A stretch of 64,000 bases of DNA from Sphingomonas_R arantia (lineage in GTDB: Bacteria > Pseudomonadota > Alphaproteobacteria > Sphingomonadales > Sphingomonadaceae), in NCBI RefSeq assembly GCF_042682045.1, contig NZ_JBHUGS010000002.1:868001-932000 (forward strand), read 5' to 3'. The position numbers and the translations under genes were made by a program. Positions within the stretch are counted from its first letter, which is position 1; each line of letters opens with the position of its first letter. Of this stretch, positions 24,074 through 31,278 are shown piece by piece. The notes under the pieces were generated by a model. It did no database searches, was not told the DNA's origin, and saw only the letters and a list, made by a program, of their open reading frames with translations.

Positions 24074-24846
24074 GCCCGCAACCCCGTTGCAACGTCGCCC
24101 AAAGCCCTGTCGGCCGCCAGCCCCGCACGATAGCGCGCCGGCAGTCGCCACCACGGCACATGCGGGCTCAAATGATGCTCGTGATGATAGCCAAAATGGA
24201 AGCAGGTCATCAGCGACAGCAGCGGCCCGAACCCGCTCGTCCGCGCGAAATGATCGTCCGCAAACCCCTCCTCGTCATGACGATGCGGCCGGTAGGTCCC
24301 GAAGTAAAACAGCTGGAGCGAAGACCCGATCGCCGGAATCCCGTAGAACAGCAGGATGTTCGCCGGCGACACCCGGAACACGACCGCATAGACCGTCACC
24401 ACCGTCACGACGTACAGCATCGACTTCCAGCCGAAATAGCGCCGCAGGAACGTCCCGTACCACGCCCAGAATGCAGACGGATGCGCCGCGTCGAAATCCG
24501 GGTCGCCCTCGGTCCCGCTATGCTTGTGGTGGTCCATATGCGCGTCGCGCATCCGCCGCCACCCGAACCCGGCGTAGAGTGCCAGCACGCCGCCACCGAC
24601 GACGGCGTTGGTCCGCTTGTGCCCCGGCGCCAGCGACCCGTGCATCGCATCGTGCGCCGCGATGAACATCCCGACCGACAACCAGCATTGCAGCAGCATG
24701 ACGAGCGGCACGATCGGCCAGTTCGCGCCGTCGATCCGGAAGAAGAATACCGACCACACATGCACCGCGATCCAGCCGCCCACGATCGCCGTGGTCAGGC
24801 CGAGGCCGATCTGCGCCTGATGCGGGACTGTTCGGGAAAGCGCCAT
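24070..24846 (-). CDS. crtW: Beta-carotene ketolase CrtW
   Basis: Membrane fatty-acid-desaturase-fold enzyme (258 aa) that adds 4-keto groups to carotenoid rings. The three histidine clusters are complete: HDAMH (65-69), HMDHHKH (103-109) and HHEHH (221-225). The FGTYRPHRHDEEGFADDHFARTS segment is typical of CrtW, not of plain desaturases. With crtZ it should yield astaxanthin-type xanthophylls. No other carotenoid gene is in the window. It follows the EAL gene by 61 bases on the same strand. Confidence 0.93.
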   Translation of the reverse strand: MALSRTVPHQAQIGLGLTTAIVGGWIAVHVWSVFFFRIDGANWPIVPLVMLLQCWLSVGMFIAAHDAMHGSLAPGHKRTNAVVGGGVLALYAGFGWRRMRDAHMDHHKHSGTEGDPDFDAAHPSAFWAWYGTFLRRYFGWKSMLYVVTVVTVYAVVFRVSPANILLFYGIPAIGSSLQLFYFGTYRPHRHDEEGFADDHFARTSGFGPLLSLMTCFHFGYHHEHHLSPHVPWWRLPARYRAGLAADRALGDVATGLRA

Positions 24847-24907
24847 ATCGCGGAATGTAGAGCGTTCGCGGCGCTTTACAAAGGGCCGTCTTGTCTCACC
24901 CTCGGCT

Positions 24908-26983
24908 TCAACGCCGCTGCCAGCGCGTCACCAGCCGGGTCAGCGCGGCCATGTCGAGCGGCGGCGCGCACAGGAACCCCTGATAACTGTTGCACCCCTG
25001 CGCCGCGAGCAGCTCCAGCTGCCGCGCCGTCTCCACCCCTTCGGCGATCACCGACAGGCCGAGCGACTTGGCCATCCCGATCACGCTCTGCACCACCACC
25101 CGGTCGCGCGTCGTGCCGGTGATGTCCTGGCTCATCCGCCGATCGATCTTGAGATAATCGAGCGGCAGCGACTTAAGATAGGCGAGGCTGGAATACCCAG
25201 TCCCGAAATCGTCGATCGCCACCCGCACACCCCCGGCGCGCAGCTCCGCCAGCAGCCCCGCCGCCGCGCGCAGATCCTCGATCAACCCGCTCTCGGTCAC
25301 CTCCACCGTCAGCCGCGATCGCGCGAACCCCGCCTCGTCCGCCGCCGCCAGCAGCGTCGCGGCGAAATCCGGCCGCACCATGTCCGCCGCGGTCACGTTC
25401 ACCGCCAGCCGCAGCTTGGCCAGCCGCTCCGGCCACGCCGCCGCCATCGCCAGCGCCTTGCGCTGCACATGCCCCGACAGCGCGGCGAGGTAATCCGACC
25501 GCTCCGCCACCGAAAACAAAGTCGCCGCACCCAGTTCGCCCAGCACCGGGTGATGCCACCGCGCCAGCGCCTCGACACCGGTCACCGCATTGCTCGTGAT
25601 GTCGACCTGCGGCTGGAACAGGATGTCGATCTCGTCACGCGCCAGTGCGCGACGCAGGTCGACCTCCAGCCGCGCATCGCGCTCCGCCACCGCCTCGCCT
25701 TCGCTCTCCAGCATGCGGATCGCGTCGCCGTCCGCCGCCATCGCCTCCGCCAGGGCCGCCGAGGCGCGGCGCAGCAGGTCCGCCGACGCACGGTCGCCCG
25801 GTGCCGATGCGGCGATCCCGATCCGGCACCCCAGCGTCACGACATGCTCGCCCGCCGCGAACGGCCGCGCGATCGACTCCGCGATCTGCCCGGCCAGGAA
25901 CCGCGCATCGTCCGGCCCGGCGGGTGCGGCCATACCGACCAGGAACTCGGAGGATGCCAGTCGCGCGATCATCCGCTGCCCCGCCCGGTCGTTCGCCGCC
26001 AACCGCTCGATCCGCCGCGCCACGCCCTGCAACAGGCTGTCGCCCACGCTCCGCCCGAACGCGGCGTTCAGCATGTCGAACCGGTTGATCCCGACGATCA
26101 TCACCACGCAGCCCGGCTCCGCCGCATCCACCAGCCGCGCGGCGATCCACGCCCGCGCGCCCGTCCCGTCCGCCAGCCCGGTCAGCGCATCGCCGCGCGG
26201 TTCCGCCCGCGGTCCGCTGGTCAGCTCCTCAATCTGCCCGAACACCACGTCGGTCCCGTCCGCGATGGTCAGATGATGCACCAGCCGCCGTCCGTCCGCC
26301 GCATCATGCGCGAACGCCGTCGGCCGCCCGGTCGCGCGGATCCGCCGCAACGCCTCGATCGCCGCCCGCCGCCCGGGCGCGTCCAGCCGGCGCAGCATCG
26401 CGCGCGGGCTCGTATCGGACGCCAGGTTCGGCCCCGGCGCCACGATCACCGTCCCCCCGCCATATCCCGCCCCCGGATGCCAGCGCCAGCTGTCGTGTGG
26501 CGCCTCCACCGCGTGCGCCGCCAGCCGCGATCCGGCCAGCCGGTCCGCATGCCGCGCCGCGAAGCGCAGGTGGATGCCCAGCACGTCCTGGTCGAACGGC
26601 GGGGCCAGCACATGCGTCGCCCCGGCGTCATACGCCGCCTCCAGCGTCACGGCCGCGGCATCGGGCACCAGCGCCAGCAAGGCGGCATGGTTCGTCTGCG
26701 CGGGCCCGTTCAGCGACCGCATCGCCTCGATCGATTCCGGGAAATCCAGCCGCCCGTCGACCACCGCGATGCTCGCGCCGCTGGCCAGGAACCGCGCCGG
26801 CGCGCCGTCCGCACGCCTCGCCGCAATCGGCCGCCACCCGCTGCGCATCACGGCGTCGGCCAGGTCGTCGCGGTTCGCGAACGACAATATAAAGGCCGGG
26901 GGCGCAAAATTCGCGGCCGTGCCGGGCATGTCGTCGGGCAGGCGCACGGCCCTCGTCGCGGTTTCGGTTCCCATCACGGTCAT
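24908..26983 (-). CDS. EAL-domain cyclic-di-GMP phosphodiesterase with degenerate GGDEF and N-terminal receiver-like region
   Basis: Product of 691 aa. Residues 28-150 look like a degenerate receiver (IAVVDGR core), about 175-255 PAS-like, 265-430 GGDEF-like with the active loop reduced to ASSEF (343-347), and 445-690 EAL. The EAL site looks active: E471-A-L, N529, EVTES, D591-D592-FGTG, K612, E648. So it should hydrolyse c-di-GMP, perhaps gated by GTP at the dead GGDEF. The frame runs on to 28093 but that part is antisense to moaA. Start 26983 or 26974. Confidence 0.88.
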   Translation of the reverse strand: MTVMGTETATRAVRLPDDMPGTAANFAPPAFILSFANRDDLADAVMRSGWRPIAARRADGAPARFLASGASIAVVDGRLDFPESIEAMRSLNGPAQTNHAALLALVPDAAAVTLEAAYDAGATHVLAPPFDQDVLGIHLRFAARHADRLAGSRLAAHAVEAPHDSWRWHPGAGYGGGTVIVAPGPNLASDTSPRAMLRRLDAPGRRAAIEALRRIRATGRPTAFAHDAADGRRLVHHLTIADGTDVVFGQIEELTSGPRAEPRGDALTGLADGTGARAWIAARLVDAAEPGCVVMIVGINRFDMLNAAFGRSVGDSLLQGVARRIERLAANDRAGQRMIARLASSEFLVGMAAPAGPDDARFLAGQIAESIARPFAAGEHVVTLGCRIGIAASAPGDRASADLLRRASAALAEAMAADGDAIRMLESEGEAVAERDARLEVDLRRALARDEIDILFQPQVDITSNAVTGVEALARWHHPVLGELGAATLFSVAERSDYLAALSGHVQRKALAMAAAWPERLAKLRLAVNVTAADMVRPDFAATLLAAADEAGFARSRLTVEVTESGLIEDLRAAAGLLAELRAGGVRVAIDDFGTGYSSLAYLKSLPLDYLKIDRRMSQDITGTTRDRVVVQSVIGMAKSLGLSVIAEGVETARQLELLAAQGCNSYQGFLCAPPLDMAALTRLVTRWQRR

Positions 26984-27103
26984 GATAGCCACAACGCGGT
27001 CGGAACGTCCCGGAAAATCGGTTGTTATACGGCACGTGCGAATGAGACATCCGTCTCGGGATCGCCGCTTGTTCCCGGTCCCCCCCGCGCTTAAGTTCAG
27101 ATC

Positions 27104-28114
27104 GTGAGCGATATGCCTGATGCATCCCCGTTGATCGACGGTTTCGGCCGGACGATCACCTACCTGCGGATATCGGTCACGGATCGGTGCGACCTGCGGT
27201 GCCGCTATTGCATGTCCGAAGCGATGACGTTCCTGCCCCGCTCGCAGGTCCTGACGCTTGAGGAAATCGCCGAACTCTCCGACGCGTTCATCGCGCGCGG
27301 CGTGCGCAAGATCCGGCTGACCGGCGGCGAACCGCTCATCCGCCGCGGCGTGCCGGAACTGGCGCGCATGATCGGCCGCCACATCGGCCACGGCCTCGAC
27401 GAACTCACGCTCACCACCAATGGCACACAACTGGCGAAGCAGGCGGACGGCCTCGTCGCCGCCGGCGTCCGCCGCGTGAACGTCAGCCTCGACACGCGCG
27501 ATCCGGACAAGTTCCGCCACGTCACCCGCTGGGGCGACGTCGCAGTCGTGCTCGACGGGATCGCCGCGGCCAAGGCGGCCGGGTTGAAGGTCAAGATCAA
27601 CATGGTCGCGCTCAACGGGTTCAACGACCAGGAGATCGAATCCATGCTGCGCTGGTGCGGCGCGGAGGGGCTCGACCTCACCCTGATCGAAACGATGCCG
27701 CTCGGCTCGATCGACGAGGACCGCGTCGATCGCTACCTCCCGCTCGACCGCGTCCGCGCGGACCTGGCCGAACGCTACACGCTGCGCGACCTCGCGGAGA
27801 CCAGCGGCGGCCCGGCGCGCTACACGATCGTCGAGGAACTTGGCGCGAAGCTCGGCCTCATCACCCCGCTCACCCACAATTTCTGCTCCACCTGCAACCG
27901 CGTCCGCGTGACCGCATCGGGCAGCCTGTTCATGTGCCTCGGCCATGAAGACAAGGTCGACCTGCGCGGCGCGCTCCGCACCGGCGGCCGCGCCGCGCTC
28001 GACGATCTGCTCGACCGCGCCATGCGCCTCAAGCCGCTGCGCCATGCGTTCGAAATCGCCGAACGCGAGGCCGCACCCGCGACATCGCGCCACATGAGCG
28101 TCACCGGCGGCTGA
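27104..28114 (+). CDS. moaA: GTP 3',8-cyclase MoaA
   Basis: Radical SAM enzyme (336 aa) starting molybdenum cofactor synthesis. The N-terminal cluster motif C29-x3-C33-x2-C36 and the C-terminal FCSTC...C cluster are both visible, with LTGGEPLIRRG and the C-terminal Gly-Gly tail needed for activity. The start is GTG at 27104; an ATG three codons later is equally possible. The upstream gap to the EAL gene (120 bases) holds both promoters. Stop and nadK start share one base. Confidence 0.95.
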   Translation: MSDMPDASPLIDGFGRTITYLRISVTDRCDLRCRYCMSEAMTFLPRSQVLTLEEIAELSDAFIARGVRKIRLTGGEPLIRRGVPELARMIGRHIGHGLDELTLTTNGTQLAKQADGLVAAGVRRVNVSLDTRDPDKFRHVTRWGDVAVVLDGIAAAKAAGLKVKINMVALNGFNDQEIESMLRWCGAEGLDLTLIETMPLGSIDEDRVDRYLPLDRVRADLAERYTLRDLAETSGGPARYTIVEELGAKLGLITPLTHNFCSTCNRVRVTASGSLFMCLGHEDKVDLRGALRTGGRAALDDLLDRAMRLKPLRHAFEIAEREAAPATSRHMSVTGG

Positions 28115-28887
28115 TGCCCGATCGCCGGCTCGCCCTCGCCGCGTCGCCGACCGAGGCGGCCCAGGACGCCGAGCGCGAGCTGCGCCGCCGTCACGACTGG
28201 GTCCCGGTCGAGGAAGCCGACACGATCGTCGCGCTCGGTGGCGACGGCTTCCTGCTCCAGACGCTCCACGCGATGCTCGACCGCCATCGGATCCTGCCGG
28301 TGTTCGGCATGAACCTCGGCACGGTCGGCTTCCTAATGAACGAGTGGAGCGCGGAGGACCTGCTCGGCCGCATCGGCCGGACCAAGCCGTTCACCGTCAA
28401 CCCGCTCCGCATGGATGCGACAACCATCGACGGCCAGAGCTTCACCAGCCCCGCGATCAACGAAGTCTCGCTTCTCCGCGAAACGCGCGAGACCGCCAAG
28501 CTGGAGGTGATCGTCAACGGCCGCACCGTCCTGCCCGAACTGGTCTGCGACGGCATCCTGGTGGCCACCCCCGCGGGCTCCACGGCCTACAACCTGTCCG
28601 CGCAGGGTCCGATCCTGCCGCTCGACTCCATGCAACTCGCCTTGACGCCGATCAGCCCCTTCCGCCCACGGCGCTGGCGCGGCGCGATCCTACCCGAACG
28701 GACCCGCATCTCGTTCCGCGTGCTCGATCCCGTCAAGCGCCCCGTCTCCGCCGTCGCCGACCAGCGCGAGGTGCGCGACGTGGCCACCGTCGACATCGCG
28801 ATCGACCGCACCAATCCGCTCACCCTGCTGTTCGACCCCGAACACGCCCTCGACGACCGCATCACCATGGAACAGTTCGCCTTCTGA
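28114..28887 (+). CDS. nadK: NAD kinase
   Basis: Makes NADP+ from NAD+ (257 aa, the short proteobacterial form). Marks: LGGDGFLLQTLH with the catalytic Asp, FGMNLGTVGFLMNEW, NEVSLLRETRE, DGILVATPAGSTAYNLSAQGPILPL and SPFRPRRW. It is coupled to moaA by a TGATG overlap. The next feature is tRNA-Asn, 78 bases on. Confidence 0.97.
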   Translation: MPDRRLALAASPTEAAQDAERELRRRHDWVPVEEADTIVALGGDGFLLQTLHAMLDRHRILPVFGMNLGTVGFLMNEWSAEDLLGRIGRTKPFTVNPLRMDATTIDGQSFTSPAINEVSLLRETRETAKLEVIVNGRTVLPELVCDGILVATPAGSTAYNLSAQGPILPLDSMQLALTPISPFRPRRWRGAILPERTRISFRVLDPVKRPVSAVADQREVRDVATVDIAIDRTNPLTLLFDPEHALDDRITMEQFAF

Positions 28888-28965
28888 CGCTGCTCCCCGA
28901 AACAGGGGTTGCCAGCGTCCGCCCGGTGTAGCATAGGCGCGCCTCGCCCGAACGAAACGGGCTGT

Positions 28966-29040
28966 TCCCCGGTAGCTCAGTGGTAGAGCGTTCGACTGTT
29001 AATCGAATGGTCGCTGGTTCGAATCCGGCCCGGGGAGCCA
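28966..29040 (+). tRNA. tRNA-Asn(GTT)
   Basis: A 75-base cloverleaf: acceptor TCCCCGG/CCGGGGA, D stem GCTC/GAGC, anticodon stem TTCGA/TCGAA with loop CTGTTAA (anticodon GTT), T arm GCTGG-TTCGAAT-CCGGC, discriminator G and encoded CCA. Its 3' end faces an integrase fragment, the usual setting of a phage or island attachment site. Confidence 0.97.
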
Positions 29041-29097
29041 TCTAAACCCTTTGAATTGGCTGCTTTTACTGACCGGCGAAGCTATGCCCGACCGGGC

Positions 29098-29130
29098 ATT
29101 ATGACAGCCATTATGACAAGCATTATGACA
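29098..29130. repeat. Three direct repeats of ATTATGACA with a 12-bp period
   Basis: Copies at 29098-29106, 29110-29118 and 29122-29130, spaced exactly 12 bases, 58-90 bases after the tRNA-Asn end. The spacing is just over one helical turn, so a protein could bind all three on one face. Candidates are integrase arm-type or excisionase sites. No gene covers them. Confidence 0.7.
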
Positions 29131-29176
29131 TTCACGGTTCGTTCCAGACGGTTCCACGACCGTAGAATCATGCCGA

Positions 29177-29893
29177 TTAGTCTTCGTCTGGCTCTGGCGG
29201 CCGGCCGTAGACCACTTTGTAGAGCGTCGCCGATGCCTCGCATTCGGCGAAACACGGCTCCCCCGCAGGAGGGTTGAACCATCCGGCACCGGCGAAATTC
29301 CACCCCTCATCGAAGGTCGCGCATTCGAAGCCTAGGGACGGAAAGCGGGTTGCTAACGCCTCGAAGATGGGGACTGGGAATGACCACGCTGTTTCGAAAC
29401 GAAAGGCGAATGGCTCGGCCCCGGTTTCTGCGAACCTGAAAGCCCCCCACTTAGTGCCCCAGTTCGCAAGCGCCCAAGGATACCAACTGGCAAAACCGGT
29501 CTCCGCGAGCGCCCTAATGCGGCTCATGCCCATCTGCTCGATCTCAGGGTGTTTCAGGAGGAATGCTGCCGCTACCTCGCCGATGCCAGCGTCATACGGC
29601 AAGCCTGCCTTTGACCGCACCCATTCAATTTGGTTGTCGTACAAGCCCAGCTTGCTGAACGGCGGCGGAGTGCTGCCCCGCGCCGTGACGAGGGACATCC
29701 CCAGTTCCGAACGACTGCTCTCGTCAGCGTCCCGCAGGCAGGAGGGCATCGGAATCACCGCATCGAAATCGAAGAGAAGCCCGCCCGCGTCGGAATGACC
29801 AGCGGGCGCAGTTCGGATAATCTCACTCCGGAAACGAGCAACATCCTCATCGGGACCAATCAGGCGGCAGGTTGAGGTAACGTAGTTTGGCAT
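29177..29893 (-). CDS. Api92/YubB-like ferredoxin-fold domain protein (DUF1281-type)
   Basis: Product of 238 aa. The MPNYVTSTCRLIGP start and the WALANWGTKWGAF core are typical of the ferredoxin-like domain proteins found on phages, plasmids and islands (Api92/YubB/DUF1281 group). Function unknown. Codon use is less GC-extreme than in neighbouring core genes, which fits transfer. Its ATG shares a base with the stop of the integrase fragment (TGATG), so it was cotranscribed with it. Confidence 0.7.
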   Translation of the reverse strand: MPNYVTSTCRLIGPDEDVARFRSEIIRTAPAGHSDAGGLLFDFDAVIPMPSCLRDADESSRSELGMSLVTARGSTPPPFSKLGLYDNQIEWVRSKAGLPYDAGIGEVAAAFLLKHPEIEQMGMSRIRALAETGFASWYPWALANWGTKWGAFRFAETGAEPFAFRFETAWSFPVPIFEALATRFPSLGFECATFDEGWNFAGAGWFNPPAGEPCFAECEASATLYKVVYGRPPEPDED

Positions 29894-30267
29894 CAGACTA
29901 ATTCCTCTAGCTCGTCAGTGCAGTTGTTCTCGCCCGCTTCCGCGTCGACAGAATCGCCCCCGGTGATCGCCTTAATGTGCTCGCGACGACGTCCGGCGAT
30001 GCGCTTCGCCTTCACGACGTTGGCCTTGTTGTAGATCTTGGTGACCTCCAGCGTGCTGTGTCCGGACACCGCCCGGACGTCGTCCTCGCCGCTGTCGCCG
30101 ATCTCGGTCAGGCCGCCGTGCCGGAAGCTCGTGAAGCGCAGGTCCGCAGGCAGCTTCGCCTTCGTCCGGATCCGCTTGTGCAGCGTCTGCATGTAGCTGG
30201 TCGTGTACGGCTCACTGCGGCGGCGTGGCGCTTGCGCGCCTCGACGCAATCCGCGCGTTCGGCCGCG
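29893..30267 (-). pseudogene. Tyrosine-type integrase, C-terminal fragment
   Basis: Only the last part of a phage/island integrase remains (about 118 codons). FTSFRHGGLTEIGD holds the second catalytic Arg with its His partner, SGHST the late His and VTKIYNK the nucleophile Tyr. The frame opens only at 30267 after a stop, with no proper start, and the N-terminal core-binding domain and first catalytic Arg are missing. It reads toward the tRNA, as integrases at tRNA sites often do. Confidence 0.8.
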
Positions 30268-30608
30268 GTCAGTAGTTCCGGCGTGACCAGGGCGGTGTCC
30301 ATGCGGCGCACCTGCCCCGCGTCGAACAGCACGTTCTTGACCAGCTCGCGCTCGATCGGTTCATCCGAGAACGCCATGGACGGGGACCGCTCGATGAGCC
30401 GCGCCAGATCGGTCGGATGGCCCTCCCGCGTCGAGAAGCCCCACGCAACAGCCTGGCGCTTCGCAGCGGCCCGGCCGGCCTCGTCGTCGTCGTGGTTCGG
30501 ACGACCGGGCCGGCCCGCAGCGCGCGCCGCGGCGTGGGTCGTATCGTGGTTCAGCGCCTTGAGCGCGCGGCCCGCCTCGCCATAGGTCAGGGGAGACGGC
30601 CGGGTCAT
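30108..30608 (-). CDS. Hypothetical protein, probably truncated by the element's deletion
   Basis: The ATG at 30606-30608 overlaps the stop of the upstream 83-aa gene (ATGA). Residues 1-130 (MTRPSPLTYGEAGRALKALN and on) look like a normal soluble phage-type protein rich in charged residues, but the last 35 residues are low-quality Arg/Ser/Cys-rich sequence overlapping the integrase fragment in another frame. So its true end has probably been lost at a junction near 30230. No family recognised. Confidence 0.45.
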   Translation of the reverse strand: MTRPSPLTYGEAGRALKALNHDTTHAAARAAGRPGRPNHDDDEAGRAAAKRQAVAWGFSTREGHPTDLARLIERSPSMAFSDEPIERELVKNVLFDAGQVRRMDTALVTPELLTAAERADCVEARKRHAAAVSRTRPATCRRCTSGSGRRRSCLRTCASRASGTAA

Positions 30609-30856
30609 ACAGCGCGCCCCGCGTCGAGCAGCAGAGCGTCGATCCGGGCGATCTGAGCGTCGATGCACGCGAGGTGCGGCCGCGTCTCCGCGTCCATCGT
30701 GTCGAGGTCAGCAAGCCCGTCCGCCCCGGCATCGCAGTGCGCGTCGATGATGGCCGATGAACGCGCGACCGCAAAGGCCACCGGAGCAGCCTCAGTTTTC
30801 AATGATGTCGGACGGTCGTACGCCGGATGACCGGCTGCATGCCCGCATTCGCTCAT
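30605..30856 (-). CDS. Hypothetical small protein (83 aa)
   Basis: Acidic, Ala/Asp-rich, no membrane segment; the C-terminal half (ETRPHLACIDAQIARIDALL) looks like a helix with coiled-coil spacing. ATG at 30854-30856, stop overlapping the next gene by four bases. I recognise no family. Its place upstream of an integrase relic suggests it belongs to the element. The 44 bases between it and the DUF305 gene show nothing of note. Confidence 0.45.
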   Translation of the reverse strand: MSECGHAAGHPAYDRPTSLKTEAAPVAFAVARSSAIIDAHCDAGADGLADLDTMDAETRPHLACIDAQIARIDALLLDAGRAV

Positions 30857-30900
30857 TCAAGTACCCGGCGCCGCACCTCACCAAGATGCGGCGCACACAC

Positions 30901-31278
30901 CTACCGGACCGGGTGCTTCTCCAGCCACGCGGTGATCGCATCGATCTCCGCCCGCTGTGCCTTGATCACCGCGCGGGCCAGCGCCAGCGATTCCGGGTCG
31001 CGCCCGTGCGCCAGTTCGACCTCCGCCATCGCCACGGCGGCCTGATGGTGAACCAGCATCTGGCGGTTGAAGTCGACGTCCGCATCGCCGCTATACGCCG
31101 GCGACGCCTTCATCATCCCCGCCATCGATTCCCGGTAACCCCGCGTCGCCGCGCTGTCGCCCGGTGCGGCGTCCATCGCCATCCCGTCGGCATGCGGCGT
31201 CGACTTGGGCGCATCGCCCTTGCCGCACGCCGCAACGCTCAGGCACGCCGCAACCAGGACACCGGCCCGCGCGCGCAT
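30901..31278 (-). CDS. DUF305-family lipoprotein
   Basis: Product of 125 aa with a lipoprotein signal: hydrophobic MRARAGVLVAACLSVAAC with the lipid-bearing Cys at 18. The DUF305 four-helix core shows as DVDFNRQMLVHHQAAVAMAEVELAHG and LALARAVIKAQRAEIDAITAWL. Members (such as CopM) bind metals, often copper, in the periplasm, through His/Met clusters like the MLVHH here. The ATG at 31276-31278 shares a base with the secA stop, so it is read through from secA. Confidence 0.88.
   Translation of the reverse strand: MRARAGVLVAACLSVAACGKGDAPKSTPHADGMAMDAAPGDSAATRGYRESMAGMMKASPAYSGDADVDFNRQMLVHHQAAVAMAEVELAHGRDPESLALARAVIKAQRAEIDAITAWLEKHPVR

Larger units (their letters stand above)
29041..30856. 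mobile_element. Decayed integrative element next to tRNA-Asn
   Basis: About 1.8 kb beginning at the tRNA-Asn 3' end, with lower GC than its surroundings near the tRNA. It holds three 12-bp direct repeats, a phage/plasmid-type ferredoxin-fold gene, a C-terminal integrase fragment and two phage-like unknowns, all on the - strand and overlapping. A second copy of the tRNA 3' end, which would mark the far attachment site, was not found before 30900, so the right limit is inferred from where core genes resume. Confidence 0.65.

Noticed and set aside
26984..28093. N-terminal 370-codon extension of the EAL protein
   Set aside because: It is the exact antisense of moaA; high GC keeps the frame open. 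The ATG at 26983 begins the sequence that fits the family.
28999..29310. Reverse-strand frame across tRNA-Asn (ends in PGPDSNQRPFD)
   Set aside because: Same tRNA antisense artefact; the CHN-type repeats in it are only the 12-bp iterons read as codons.
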